In this document: positions 1-9,219 of the stretch, one piece after another
Numbering within the stretch: the first letter of the stretch is position 1
Layout: the number at the start of each line of letters is the position of its first letter
DNA from: Clostridia bacterium
GTDB lineage: Bacteria > Bacillota > Clostridia > TANB77 > UBA1234
Length of the DNA stretch: 36,297 nt
NCBI GenBank assembly: GCA_900753975.1
Contig: CAAEBC010000067.1
Coordinates: 1-36,297, forward strand
Reading direction: 5' to 3'
Translations under genes and position numbers: made by a program
Notes under the pieces: generated by a model
Database searches by the model: none
The model's input: the letters and a program-made list of their open reading frames with translations, nothing else
Told to the model about the DNA's origin: nothing

Positions 1-31
1 AAAGTGAGAATTTTCCTCCGTCCCTCTTTCT
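1..31. repeat. Dispersed repeat, copy 1 (cut by window edge)
   Basis: Bases 1-25 are identical to 24816-24840, and the match continues with a mismatch at base 26. The repeat lies just past the stop of the minus-strand carboxypeptidase gene, so it could be part of that gene's 3' end or terminator, but the window edge cuts it off. The second copy sits directly behind a terminator hairpin. Confidence 0.7.
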
Positions 32-45
32 CGCTAGCTCTTTTC

Positions 46-1249
46 TCATCTTCCTAATCTATAGCAATTATCAAAAAGCGAAACGAAGAAGTTGCCCCAT
101 TTTTTATTTTCGACTTTTTCGCTTGTTACTAAATTGATTTCGCCAATAAGTTCGTCATTTAAATAACATTTTTCTACGCCAACGACTTCAAAGTAATCTA
201 GAGGAGCTTTTATATTTTCTTTTAAAATAATTTCTGTCCTAATGTCTTTTTCGTTTCCTTTACCTATTAGTGCAGTAAGATCATTACCTGCGACAATATC
301 TATTTTTTCAGATTTTGATTTTGGTATTTCTATTGAAGTTGCAACTTCACCTTTTTTTATTAAAACTTTATTGCTGAAATTTGCAAAGCCATAATCTAAT
401 AATTTTCTTGCATCATCGAATCTGTTTTGAGGAGTAGGGGCATGAACTACTACCGAGATTAGTTTTAAGTCATTTCGTGTAGCCGTGGCACTAAGGTTAT
501 AACCAGCAAGTGAGGTAGAACCTGTCTTTAAACCTGTGCATCCAGAATAAAATCTTACAAGCTTATTAGTATTAACAAGTTGAGATTTTCCATCACGCAG
601 AGTATCCATCCATATTTTTGTATAGTTATGTATTTGAGGATGATTTTTACTTAGCTCACGACTCATAATAGCAATGTCATAAGCAGATGTTAAATGACCA
701 TCTTCATCAATTCCATGACAGTTTTTAAATAGGGTATCGTTCATACCTAATTCTTTTGCTCTAGTATTCATCATTTCAACAAAAGCTTCCTCGCTACCGT
801 GCGATAAATTCTGACATTGCCACACTGCAATCATTTGCAGATACAACGCAAATTGCTTTTAACATTTCATCTACAGTTAGGTTTTCTGTTTCATCTAGCC
901 AGATTTGTGAACCGCCCATTTTGCTTGCTTTACTACTACATGAAACACTATCTGTTAAAGAAATACGGCCATTATCTAAAGCTTCCATAATTAAAAGTAG
1001 AGTCATTACTTTTGTGACACTTGCTGGCCTAAGTTTTACATGTTCATTTTTGGCATAAAGAATTGTTCCAGAAGTTTCATCCATAAGAATCGCATTTTCA
1101 GAATTTAAATCTAATTGTACTTTATTATCTATCTTACTAATAGTTTCAACGACTGCATCTTTTGACCAAACAGGAATGTTGCTTGCAAGTGAAATTATTG
1201 GAGTTAGTATAATAAAAAAACTCAAAGTAATTGATATAAATTTTTTCAT
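46..1249 (-). pseudogene. dacF: D-alanyl-D-alanine carboxypeptidase (DacF/PBP5 type), frameshifted
   Basis: This is a serine DD-peptidase that trims the terminal D-alanine from peptidoglycan stem peptides outside the membrane. The N-terminal part (1249 to 794) has a signal peptide (about residues 1-23), the catalytic S77-V-T-K80 tetrad and the S137-A-N139 motif, then stops at TAG. The rest, including K-T-G (composite residues 241-243), continues in another frame down to 46. Removing one base, the G at plus position 799, joins ...EFIA to GSEEAF and restores a normal protein of about 400 residues. The start at 1249 follows a good AGGAGG site. The end (WGNFFVSLFDNC) may be the usual amphipathic membrane-binding helix. 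Either the gene is newly broken or the base is an assembly error; both halves are otherwise intact and show no decay, which favours a recent event or an error. Confidence 0.88.
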
Positions 1250-1469
1250 AATTAATAACCTCCTAAATAATGTATATTCGCTTTAAATAATCTTATGCAA
1301 AAATATAAATTTGCTAAAGATTTTAGAAATTTAATAATTAAAAATAGAAAAATATAGAAAAAATGGATACCTATTAATCCCAGCAATGGCAAGACTTTGC
1401 AAAATTTACGACATAATGTTACAAAATTGTTACAAAAGTTTTACATTTTTATTAAATACGTCTAATTTC

Positions 1470-1498
1470 TTGAATGGATTTTTCTAGTGTGCTAAACT
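1470..1498 (+). promoter_or_regulatory. Promoter of the pilus-like operon
   Basis: TTGAAT at 1470-1475 and TAAACT at 1493-1498 are separated by exactly 17 bp, a sigma-A type promoter. Transcription would begin near 1505, which excludes the more upstream ATG at 1474 as the start of the first gene. The rest of 1250-1539 is AT-rich with no other feature that I can support. Confidence 0.65.
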
Positions 1499-1539
1499 TA
1501 ATACTAGTGAAACTATGTAATAGAGGAGAGGATTGTATT

Positions 1540-2823
1540 ATGATGATAGGACCTATGAAAAAGAAAGTTGTTACATCAGCTGTTGTTACTGGAATTATTT
1601 TAATACTTGTTTTTGTTGCATTATCTGCTGTTTATATTGCTAATACAAATAATAAGATTGCAGAATTGCAAAAGAAAGGTGAAGTTGTTCAAAGATATGT
1701 ATTTACGAAAGATATGGTTGTCGGCGATGTAGTTACAGCTAATGATGTTATTCTTGTAGATGTTAAAGGTGAGAGTGCTGCAAGCGATTCATATACTACT
1801 TTTGACATGATTGGCAGAAGATTAAAAATTAACGCTGAAAAGAAAACTATAGTTACAGCATCTCTATTTTATGAAGAAGATAAAGATCCAGAAATGACAA
1901 CAAGACTTCAAGAATTTAATATGATTACTTTACCTAGTGACTTAGATGTTGGCGATTATATTGATGTTAGAATTCGTTTTGCTACTGGAGAAGATTATGC
2001 AGTAGTTGTTGGCAAGAAAGTAGAGTTACTTGGCGCTGCTGAAGAAAAGAGTAACACAATCTTTTTAAGACTAAACGAAGAAGAAATTGTGAGAATGAGC
2101 AGTGCTATTATTGAGTCTTATGTAAAAGGCGGAATTAATTTATATGCTAACAAATATGTAGATCCAGATAGTCAGTTATATACATACAGTAGAGTTGATT
2201 TCGTAGAAAAATATGAAAATGCAAAATATGAAGTAATACCTACAGATACGTTAGAAACAGTATCTGGCGAAGTAAAAATTCCAGATGGAGTATTAACAAG
2301 CGGCGACGAATATTTAAGAGAAAGAACAGTAACAGAAATTGCTTCAATAATTGGATTAAACAAAGAAGAAACAGAAAATATTAAAACAGCTTTAGCAAAT
2401 AAAGATGAAGATACTTTAGCATATTACAAAGATAAACTTGTTACAGGAACAAAATCAATCGTATCAAATTATCCAGTTAGAACAGAAGTTGCTACTTTAA
2501 TTAAAAGCAATCCGAATATTTTAGCTGAGATAAAACAAAAATATGATATAGCAGAATTAGAAGCTAGAAGAGCTACTTTGATGGAAGCTGATTACTATAA
2601 ATATCAAGTTGATATGGATGGTAACTTAGTTTTAGATTCAAACGGAAAACCAATTAGAGCTTATGATGAAAATGGAAACCCAGCATATAACGAGGATTAT
2701 ATAAAATCTGTTGACGATAGATTAAAAACAGAAATAGAAACACAAAAGAGTGAAAGACAAGAATACTTACTTGGTTTAATTCAAAAACAAAGAGCAGCTA
2801 CAACGACGACAACTGAAAAATAG
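1540..2823 (+). CDS. CpaB/RcpC-like SAF-domain pilus assembly protein
   Basis: First gene of the ten-gene pilus-like operon; 427 residues from the ATG at 1540, which has an AGAGGAGAG site nine bases upstream. After a short cytoplasmic tail (MMIGPMKKK) comes one membrane helix (about 10-33). Next is a SAF-like region (about 47-170) with the typical pattern of an N-terminal VFTKDMVVGDVVTANDV segment and a later LPSDLDVGDYIDVRI stretch. CpaB/RcpC proteins sit in the cell envelope next to the Tad secretion apparatus. The C-terminal half (about 215-427) is a long charged, helical extension ending in a threonine run; it is longer than in ordinary CpaB proteins and I do not recognise it. It is followed 15 bases later by the next gene. 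Confidence 0.72.
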   Translation: MMIGPMKKKVVTSAVVTGIILILVFVALSAVYIANTNNKIAELQKKGEVVQRYVFTKDMVVGDVVTANDVILVDVKGESAASDSYTTFDMIGRRLKINAEKKTIVTASLFYEEDKDPEMTTRLQEFNMITLPSDLDVGDYIDVRIRFATGEDYAVVVGKKVELLGAAEEKSNTIFLRLNEEEIVRMSSAIIESYVKGGINLYANKYVDPDSQLYTYSRVDFVEKYENAKYEVIPTDTLETVSGEVKIPDGVLTSGDEYLRERTVTEIASIIGLNKEETENIKTALANKDEDTLAYYKDKLVTGTKSIVSNYPVRTEVATLIKSNPNILAEIKQKYDIAELEARRATLMEADYYKYQVDMDGNLVLDSNGKPIRAYDENGNPAYNEDYIKSVDDRLKTEIETQKSERQEYLLGLIQKQRAATTTTTEK

Positions 2824-2838
2824 AGGAGGAATTAATTT

Positions 2839-3582
2839 ATGAAATGTATAGGTTTTGTTGGAAGTGCAGACAAAACAGAATTAGTAATGTATATTGCAAA
2901 AGTTTTATCTTCACTTGATAAAAAGACAATATATATAGATGCGACTACAAAGCAAAAAACAAGATATATAATACCTACAATAGGCGATATGGAAGAGCAA
3001 AATCAATACGTTGTACAACATGATGGTGTTGAGTTTGCTATAGGATTTACGAACATGTTAGAACTTAAAAAATATTTTCTTTCAAAAGGAGAAGATTTTA
3101 CAGAGTTTGAATATGTTTTGGTTGACACAGATGTTCCTGAGATGTGCGAGGAATACGATTTAAAGAGTGCAAATAATTTATTTTTCGTATCATCTTATGA
3201 TAAATATCACATAGTAAAAGGAATAGAGCTTTTAAAATATATGTGTGCTATGAAAAGAAAAGTAGATACAGATGCACAGCTAGTGTTAACAAAGCTACTA
3301 TATTATAGTGATATTAATACAGCAGATAGCAGATATATAGACAGACTTACAGATAACTTACCACTTTTGTGGGCACACGATACTATAAACTTCCCATATG
3401 ACCAAGGTGACTTATCTGTAAACATTCAAAATCATTACGAAAATAAGATAGACATTAGAAATTTATCTGCAGCATACAAAAGTGCAATTGTTGATACTGT
3501 TTCGATGATAACAGGAGATGAGAAACCATTACTTAAAAAGGTTTTGAAAAATATCGAAAAAGTTGCAAAATTCTCGAGATAG
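2839..3582 (+). CDS. ParA/TadZ-like protein with degenerate P-loop (copy 1)
   Basis: A protein of 247 residues with a MinD/ParA-like start: beta-strand KCIGFVG, a loop at residues 8-13 (GSADKT), then a helix and IYIDA as the second strand. The loop keeps K12-T13 but lacks the KGGxGKT glycines, so ordinary ATP binding is doubtful. A strand with EYVLVDTDVPE (about 94-104) sits where Walker B is expected, and FVSSYDKYHIVKGIELL matches the later ParA strand-helix unit. TadZ/CpaE proteins place the Tad machine in the cell, and the position between the CpaB-like and CpaF-like genes fits that role. Good AGAGGAGG site upstream. Family assignment rests on fold pattern and context, not on a clear signature. 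Confidence 0.6.
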   Translation: MKCIGFVGSADKTELVMYIAKVLSSLDKKTIYIDATTKQKTRYIIPTIGDMEEQNQYVVQHDGVEFAIGFTNMLELKKYFLSKGEDFTEFEYVLVDTDVPEMCEEYDLKSANNLFFVSSYDKYHIVKGIELLKYMCAMKRKVDTDAQLVLTKLLYYSDINTADSRYIDRLTDNLPLLWAHDTINFPYDQGDLSVNIQNHYENKIDIRNLSAAYKSAIVDTVSMITGDEKPLLKKVLKNIEKVAKFSR

Positions 3583-3604
3583 TATAAAAAAGGAGGAATA
3601 ATAA

Positions 3605-4438
3605 ATGCCAGTAGTATCTTTTTGGAATCCTGTTGAAACTTCGCAAGCATCGACGACTTCGTCGATAGCTGCGGTTGCAACAATGCTTCCTGCAAAATGT
3701 AAATATAGAACTTTAATTACTCAAACACATTATTCAGATTTTTCACTTGAGTCAGCTTTTTTTAATATGGATAAGTTAGGTAATAAAGGCGCACTTGATA
3801 TTGCAGATACAGGTGTAGATGCATTGGACAGATTACTTAGAAGTAATAAGTTATCTCCAGAAAGCATCCCAAACTATGCAAAACCAATTTATAAAGGAGA
3901 AAGGTTAGAACTTTTATACGGAACTTTTAAAAACGATTTAGATTCTTATTCTAGAATTTTAGAAACGTTTCCTATAATAGTTGATTATGCTAGTCAGTTT
4001 TATGACATTGTATTTATTGACTTGAATAAGGGTTCATCAAATCAAGAAATAATGAAAATATTACAAAAGTCTGACTTAATTGTTTTAACAATGAGTCAAA
4101 GTATGATTAACTTAAAGAAAACATTTAAAGCTATGGATACATTAAAGATTTTACAAGAAAAACCTATTATACCTGTTATAGGTAAGTATGATAGATTTTC
4201 AGATTTTTCAGATATGAACATTAAAAGAGTTTTCAATTATAAGAAAGGAAGATTATATACAATTCCTTATAATACAAAATTCTTTGATGCTTGTAACAAA
4301 GGTGAATTAAGATCGTTTATAGCAACAAATATAAATGCTGATCCAGCACTTGATAGAAACGGTTTCTTTATTAATGAAACAGGAAAATTAGTTGATGCAA
4401 TACTAAGTAATTTAAGTTCGAAATTGATAGATAGATAA
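3605..4438 (+). CDS. ParA/TadZ-like protein without Walker A lysines (copy 2)
   Basis: A protein of 277 residues. The start SFWNP followed by ETSQASTTSS (residues 5-20) aligns with the SFWNPKGGxGKTT opening of ParA/CpaE proteins, but both lysines and all the P-loop glycines are gone. Walker B-like YDIVFIDLNKG (about 136-146) and the following DLIVLTMSQS strand are well kept, as in CpaE/TadZ. It therefore looks like a ParA fold that has lost ATP hydrolysis and perhaps ATP binding, and may serve as a scaffold or partner of the preceding protein. It begins 22 bases after that gene behind AGGAGG. The two copies are only distantly similar to each other, so a simple recent duplication is unlikely. 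Confidence 0.65.
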   Translation: MPVVSFWNPVETSQASTTSSIAAVATMLPAKCKYRTLITQTHYSDFSLESAFFNMDKLGNKGALDIADTGVDALDRLLRSNKLSPESIPNYAKPIYKGERLELLYGTFKNDLDSYSRILETFPIIVDYASQFYDIVFIDLNKGSSNQEIMKILQKSDLIVLTMSQSMINLKKTFKAMDTLKILQEKPIIPVIGKYDRFSDFSDMNIKRVFNYKKGRLYTIPYNTKFFDACNKGELRSFIATNINADPALDRNGFFINETGKLVDAILSNLSSKLIDR

Positions 4439-4463
4439 CCTTTTAGAAAGGTGGTAAAAACGT

Positions 4464-6371
4464 ATGTTTTTAAACAATGCAATTATATTTATACTTATAG
4501 GTGCAGCTATTGCTTTTATCGTATATATCTTTATGAGAAACGATAGCAATTCTGTAGTCAAATTAAATAAGGATGGAAGAACATACACAGTAGATCAAAT
4601 GACAAAATTCATAAAAGCACGTATGGATGAAATCACGAGAACAAACCTTTATGATATAGGTCTTTCGGAAGAAGAACTAAGGAGAAGAAAAAACAAAAAA
4701 TATGAACTAAAGAAAGCCTTAAAAGGTTGTACGTATGGAGATGTCAATGATAAAAAGTATGTAAAAGAATTAATCTTCGATTTACTTCATAGAGAATATG
4801 GAGTAAATCAGGTTAATATAACTTCAGCCATAGATTTTGATAACATTGAGAAAATGACAACAATTGATAAGTTTGATATATTACTTTATATGTACAAACA
4901 ACAATATGGATATAACGCACTAGGAGAGATAATAAAGAAATATAACTTAGACGAATTAAAAACAATCTACGGTGCTGCAACTCCATCTTACGTAATTACA
5001 CCTGAAGAGATTGATAATATATTTGAAAAAGAATATGACTACTTATCTTTCGAAGATAGGTTAAACATTCTTTCACAAAGAATATATCAAAACTACAAAG
5101 GCTTTAGTGTAATTGATGAAGTAAGGGATATGAATATCGATGGTGTTTCAGGTGGTGTTTCTGGTCTTCCAGAATCATTTATGTACCAAGTTGCACAACT
5201 TGGTGACTACATAAAACAAACAACTGAAAAAACAGTCCCAAGAGCTTATGATAGTGTTTGGATATTCTATCATGGTAAATCAATTCAAATGGCTTGCCTT
5301 TCTTTTGGTTCTTATGCAGAACTAAGAAGAGTATGTCAAAACATTTATAAGTATAATAACCCAGGTCAGTTATCTGATACAAATGGTTATAAAATTAATG
5401 AAATGAAAGATGGTTCCCGTGTCGTTGTTGTTAGACCTAGTATGTCAGAATCTTGGGCATTCTTCGTAAGAAAATTCGATACACCTAATGCTGTACTTGA
5501 AAACTTAGTAAGACATCCAGGAAGAGAACCAGTAATAGAATTATTAAAATTCTTAGTAAAAGGTGCCAGAGTTACTGCTCTTACTGGTGAGCAGGGTTGT
5601 GGTAAAACTACAATGCTTATGGCAATAATTAAATACATATATCCAACGTTAAACATAAGAGTTCAGGAAACTGCATTCGAGTTACACTTAAGAAAAGTTT
5701 ATCCAAACAGAAACATCTTAACATTTAGAGAGACGGATACAGTTTCAGGACAAGAAGGATTGGACTTACAGAAAAAGACAGATGGTGCTGTTAACATCCT
5801 AGGTGAGGTTGCAACCGACGCGGTTGCTGCTTGGATGATTCAGATGGCACAGGTTGCAAGTAAATTTACACTTTTCACTCACCATGCTAAAACATTTGCA
5901 AACTTAGTATTATCTCTACGTAACTCACTACTAAAAATTGGTATGTTCAACAATGAAAAAGTTGCAGAAATACAGGTTGTAAATGTGTTAAACTTTGAAA
6001 TACACTTAAAGAAATCTTATAGTGGTGATAGATACATTGAAAGAATTACAGAATGTATTCCAGTAGAAGAAAAGAATAACTATACTTTTGATCATCATAA
6101 CGAGCCTACAATGGAAGGCAAGATGGATAAATTTATAGACAATGCGACAAACTACTTCACAAAAATTACTGAAACAGAAACTTATCATGCTGTAAACATA
6201 GTAGAATTTGTTGACGGCGAATATGTAATAAAGAACAGAATTTCAGACAAAAACTTAGAAGAAATGAGAGAGAATATGTCTGAAGAAGATCAATTTGCAT
6301 TTGATAAGTTCGTAGATCAATATTTTGATATAAGCAATAATGGTGACACAGTTAGAAGAGTTGTTGAGTAA
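4464..6371 (+). CDS. CpaF/TadA-like secretion ATPase with N-terminal membrane anchor
   Basis: The motor ATPase of the pilus-like system, 635 residues. Walker A is GEQGCGKT at residues 375-382. The Walker B region is GAVNILGEV, followed by FTLFTHHAKTFANLV, which takes the place of the His-box (TTIHANS-like) of type II/IV secretion ATPases. Unusually for this soluble family, residues 5-24 (hydrophobic, then FMRNDSN) form a membrane helix. An N-terminal domain of about 350 residues precedes the motor, and about 120 residues follow it. ATP hydrolysis would drive subunit insertion through the platform protein encoded next. GTGG-containing ribosome site at 4446-4453. Confident as a secretion ATPase; the CpaF subgroup is inferred from neighbours. 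Confidence 0.85.
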   Translation: MFLNNAIIFILIGAAIAFIVYIFMRNDSNSVVKLNKDGRTYTVDQMTKFIKARMDEITRTNLYDIGLSEEELRRRKNKKYELKKALKGCTYGDVNDKKYVKELIFDLLHREYGVNQVNITSAIDFDNIEKMTTIDKFDILLYMYKQQYGYNALGEIIKKYNLDELKTIYGAATPSYVITPEEIDNIFEKEYDYLSFEDRLNILSQRIYQNYKGFSVIDEVRDMNIDGVSGGVSGLPESFMYQVAQLGDYIKQTTEKTVPRAYDSVWIFYHGKSIQMACLSFGSYAELRRVCQNIYKYNNPGQLSDTNGYKINEMKDGSRVVVVRPSMSESWAFFVRKFDTPNAVLENLVRHPGREPVIELLKFLVKGARVTALTGEQGCGKTTMLMAIIKYIYPTLNIRVQETAFELHLRKVYPNRNILTFRETDTVSGQEGLDLQKKTDGAVNILGEVATDAVAAWMIQMAQVASKFTLFTHHAKTFANLVLSLRNSLLKIGMFNNEKVAEIQVVNVLNFEIHLKKSYSGDRYIERITECIPVEEKNNYTFDHHNEPTMEGKMDKFIDNATNYFTKITETETYHAVNIVEFVDGEYVIKNRISDKNLEEMRENMSEEDQFAFDKFVDQYFDISNNGDTVRRVVE

Positions 6372-6393
6372 GTTTTATAAGTAAAGGAGGATT

Positions 6394-8766
6394 ATGATGG
6401 ATCAGAAGATGCTACTTTTATTGATTGCTGTACCACTTGTGTTATTTGTCATTGTATTAATAGCATTTCTAATACTTCAAAAAAAGAATAAAGCTAATAA
6501 AAGTATAGCGCTTCAAAAAATGCTTACATCAAACGAATCAGCATTGTCTTCTGGCGCTATGCTACAAAAGATATACACAAAGTTAATTAGACTTCCGATT
6601 ATAAACAGATACGTTTATAAGATAAGAAGAAGACTTGAACTTTTGCATGATGACGATGAATATACAATAAGAAATGAAACAGCGAAAATAGCATTAAAAG
6701 GTATTATATGTACACTTGTTGCAGCAATTGTTTTAACTTACATAAATAGAGAAGATTTATTTATGATGATAGTTTCATTAATAGGTGTGCTTGTTGTTGT
6801 AGAAAATCTTACAGACATGATGGTAAATAAAATAGAAGATACTTTGCTAAGACAACAACTTGAACTTTTCTCAGAAGTAAGACATGCTTATCACGAAACA
6901 AACATGGTAGAAGAAGCTTTGTATGAAGCTTCTCTACTAGAAGATATGGAAGTTGTAATTCAGGCTGATAAGATATATGAAATCCTTATATCTGCTGAGC
7001 CTGAACTAGAACTTGAAAAGTATTATGATATAGCACCAAATAGATTCTTAAAAGCTTTTGCGGGTATCTCATACTTAACAAAAGAATTTGGTGATAGAAA
7101 AATAGGTGGTATATCACTTTACTTAAAAAATATGAATAACATTACACAAGAATTACAACTTGAAATATTAAAAAGAGACAAGCTAGATTATTTGTTTAAG
7201 AGTTTGACATACATATCTCTAGCTCCGATACTTTTTATACTTCCTCTAAAAAACTGGGCAATGAATTCTTTTGAATCAACAAGAGATTTCTACGAAGGCC
7301 CTGGAGGATTTTTAGCACAACTTGGACTTTTAGTACTTATCTTTTTATCTTATTCACTTTTAAAGAGAGTTAAAGATAATTCAGATAGAACTAGAGCAGA
7401 GGACGATAAAGAAACACCTTGGCAAGAAAGGGTTTATAGATTGCCAATTATTGAACAATTTATCGACCAATTGATGCCTAAGTCAACACAAAAAGAATAT
7501 GTTAAAATGCGTAACTTACTAAAAGAAACTAACTCACATATGAAGATGGAATGGCTATATGTAAATAGAGTGGTTTGGTGTGTAGTTGGATTCTTTGCAT
7601 CGATATTTATAATAAGCCAAGTTCATAGTATAGCAATAAATAATATTCTATACAGTGGTACGACAGAAGATGCTGTGTTTGGCCAGATGTCTGATGAGGA
7701 TCAGCAAGCTGCGGATGCACTTACAGCTTTTGATAGATTTTTTATTAGTAACCTAGTAGAGAATAATCAAATAGTTAAAGCGGTAAGAAATCAGCCGAAG
7801 ACACAAGCTGTTGAGGCTATAACTAATGAAATGCTTAGAATTAATAATGAGCCTCTTTCAGATGAACGTGCTACATATCTTGCAAATAGAGTTTATAGAA
7901 AATTAAAAGTGAAACAAGCAGCTTCTGTTTCTGCAAAGGCAGATATACAAAAGGCTATACTTGATTCGCATATTGAAATGCCAACAGAAGACTTTGTTTC
8001 AAAATTAGCTGACATGATTTATGATAAGTCATGGGAAGATAGAGTAATGTCAAGTGTGCCTAAAGGCGAAATAACAGTCGATGTTATAAAGGAATGTGTT
8101 ATAGAGGTATATAGTGTGCCTTTAACTAAAGAACAAGTTTATTCAAATGCTTTAAGAATTTACGACAAATTGAAGTTATATACTAATGAGTACTTGAAAT
8201 GGGTTGAAATAGTTATTGCACTTTTGATTGCTTATGCAATGTATTATATGCCGGTAGTTATTTTAATGTTCCAAAGAAAGATGAGAGCTATGGAAATGGA
8301 AGATGAAGTAATGCAATTCCAGACCATAATCTTGATGCTTATGTATATAGAAAGAATTTCAGTTGAATTTATAATTGAGTGGCTTGCAAGGTATGCAAAT
8401 ATATTTAAGGAACCACTTGCTAAATGTTTAAATAACTATGAAAGTGGTGCTATAGAAGCATTGGAGGAACTAAAAGAGGATGCTCCGTATAAACCTTTTG
8501 TAAGAATTGTAGAAAGTCTACAATCTGCTGTAGAAAATGTAAAGTTAACAGATGCATTTGACGAACTAGAGCAAGAAAGAGCTTTCTATCAAGAGATTAG
8601 AAAAGAAACAAACGAAAGATTAGTAAATAGAAAAGCAAAGATTGGTAGAGTTATTGGCTTTGCACCAATGGTTACACTTTTTGTTGGATACTTGATTGTT
8701 CCACTTATGTGGTCAAGTGTCATGGACATGGGAACATACTTTAGTCAGATGGGTTCTATGTTATAA
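6394..8766 (+). CDS. TadB-TadC-like double inner-membrane platform protein
   Basis: A protein of 790 residues with the architecture of two T2SSF-type platform proteins in tandem. First half: membrane helices near 5-28, 102-120, 123-140, then after a helical cytoplasmic domain two more at about 272-290 and 307-325. Second half: a helix at about 382-404, a hydrophilic insert of roughly 190 residues, a helix at about 596-618, a second helical domain with the EVMQFQTIILMLMYIER pattern of TadB/TadC, and a last helix near 752-775. Tad systems normally use two separate genes of about 300 residues each. Start is ATG 6394 or 6397; the second has the better spacing from AAAGGAGG. Position after the ATPase matches Tad gene order. 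Fusion is inferred from topology. Confidence 0.7.
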   Translation: MMDQKMLLLLIAVPLVLFVIVLIAFLILQKKNKANKSIALQKMLTSNESALSSGAMLQKIYTKLIRLPIINRYVYKIRRRLELLHDDDEYTIRNETAKIALKGIICTLVAAIVLTYINREDLFMMIVSLIGVLVVVENLTDMMVNKIEDTLLRQQLELFSEVRHAYHETNMVEEALYEASLLEDMEVVIQADKIYEILISAEPELELEKYYDIAPNRFLKAFAGISYLTKEFGDRKIGGISLYLKNMNNITQELQLEILKRDKLDYLFKSLTYISLAPILFILPLKNWAMNSFESTRDFYEGPGGFLAQLGLLVLIFLSYSLLKRVKDNSDRTRAEDDKETPWQERVYRLPIIEQFIDQLMPKSTQKEYVKMRNLLKETNSHMKMEWLYVNRVVWCVVGFFASIFIISQVHSIAINNILYSGTTEDAVFGQMSDEDQQAADALTAFDRFFISNLVENNQIVKAVRNQPKTQAVEAITNEMLRINNEPLSDERATYLANRVYRKLKVKQAASVSAKADIQKAILDSHIEMPTEDFVSKLADMIYDKSWEDRVMSSVPKGEITVDVIKECVIEVYSVPLTKEQVYSNALRIYDKLKLYTNEYLKWVEIVIALLIAYAMYYMPVVILMFQRKMRAMEMEDEVMQFQTIILMLMYIERISVEFIIEWLARYANIFKEPLAKCLNNYESGAIEALEELKEDAPYKPFVRIVESLQSAVENVKLTDAFDELEQERAFYQEIRKETNERLVNRKAKIGRVIGFAPMVTLFVGYLIVPLMWSSVMDMGTYFSQMGSML

Positions 8767-8826
8767 TTTAGATTTCAATATTCAAATTAAAAATATATTT
8801 TTATTAAAAAGGAAGGGTGATTTTTT

Positions 8827-9192
8827 ATGGATAATGCATCAAAAGCATTAATCATGGCAGGTGCTATATTGATAGCAGTTGCAATAGTAGGTATTGGTAT
8901 TTATATTTTTTCAGCATCAAATTCTTTAACGAATGATGCAGTAGATCAAATTGATACTATAGCTGTTCAAATGTTTAACAATAATTTCCAACAATATGCT
9001 GAACATGAAGAGGTTATTAATGGAACACGTGCTTCTCAATTGTATGATGCAATTAATGCTAACAAACAAGTTAAATATAATGGACCAAAAAAGGAAAATA
9101 TTACAGCTACAAAATCTTATAAAGTTGAATATAAATATGATCAAACATCTGGGTACATATATGATGCAACAATAACAGAGCAAGGTAGATAG
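8827..9192 (+). CDS. Pilin-like protein A (MDNASKALIMAG family)
   Basis: A 121-residue protein with a nine-residue polar start (MDNASKALI) leading straight into one membrane helix (about 9-30), then a soluble domain of about 90 residues. This is the general shape of a pilin or pseudopilin. It follows the platform gene as pilins often do, and the next gene shares an identical first 12 residues. No cleavage motif for a type IV prepilin peptidase (G/A before a hydrophobic helix with E at +5) and no Flp-type motif is seen, so it may be unprocessed or cut at a new site. GGAAGG site upstream. I do not recognise a named family; the role as a major surface subunit is inference. Confidence 0.6.
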   Translation: MDNASKALIMAGAILIAVAIVGIGIYIFSASNSLTNDAVDQIDTIAVQMFNNNFQQYAEHEEVINGTRASQLYDAINANKQVKYNGPKKENITATKSYKVEYKYDQTSGYIYDATITEQGR

Positions 9193-9219
9193 TTTTGATG
9201 ATACAGAGGTGATTAATGT

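Noticed and set aside
1474..1539. N-terminal extension of the CpaB-like gene
   Set aside because: The ATG at 1474 lies within the promoter (1470-1498) and has no ribosome site; ATG 1540 has one.
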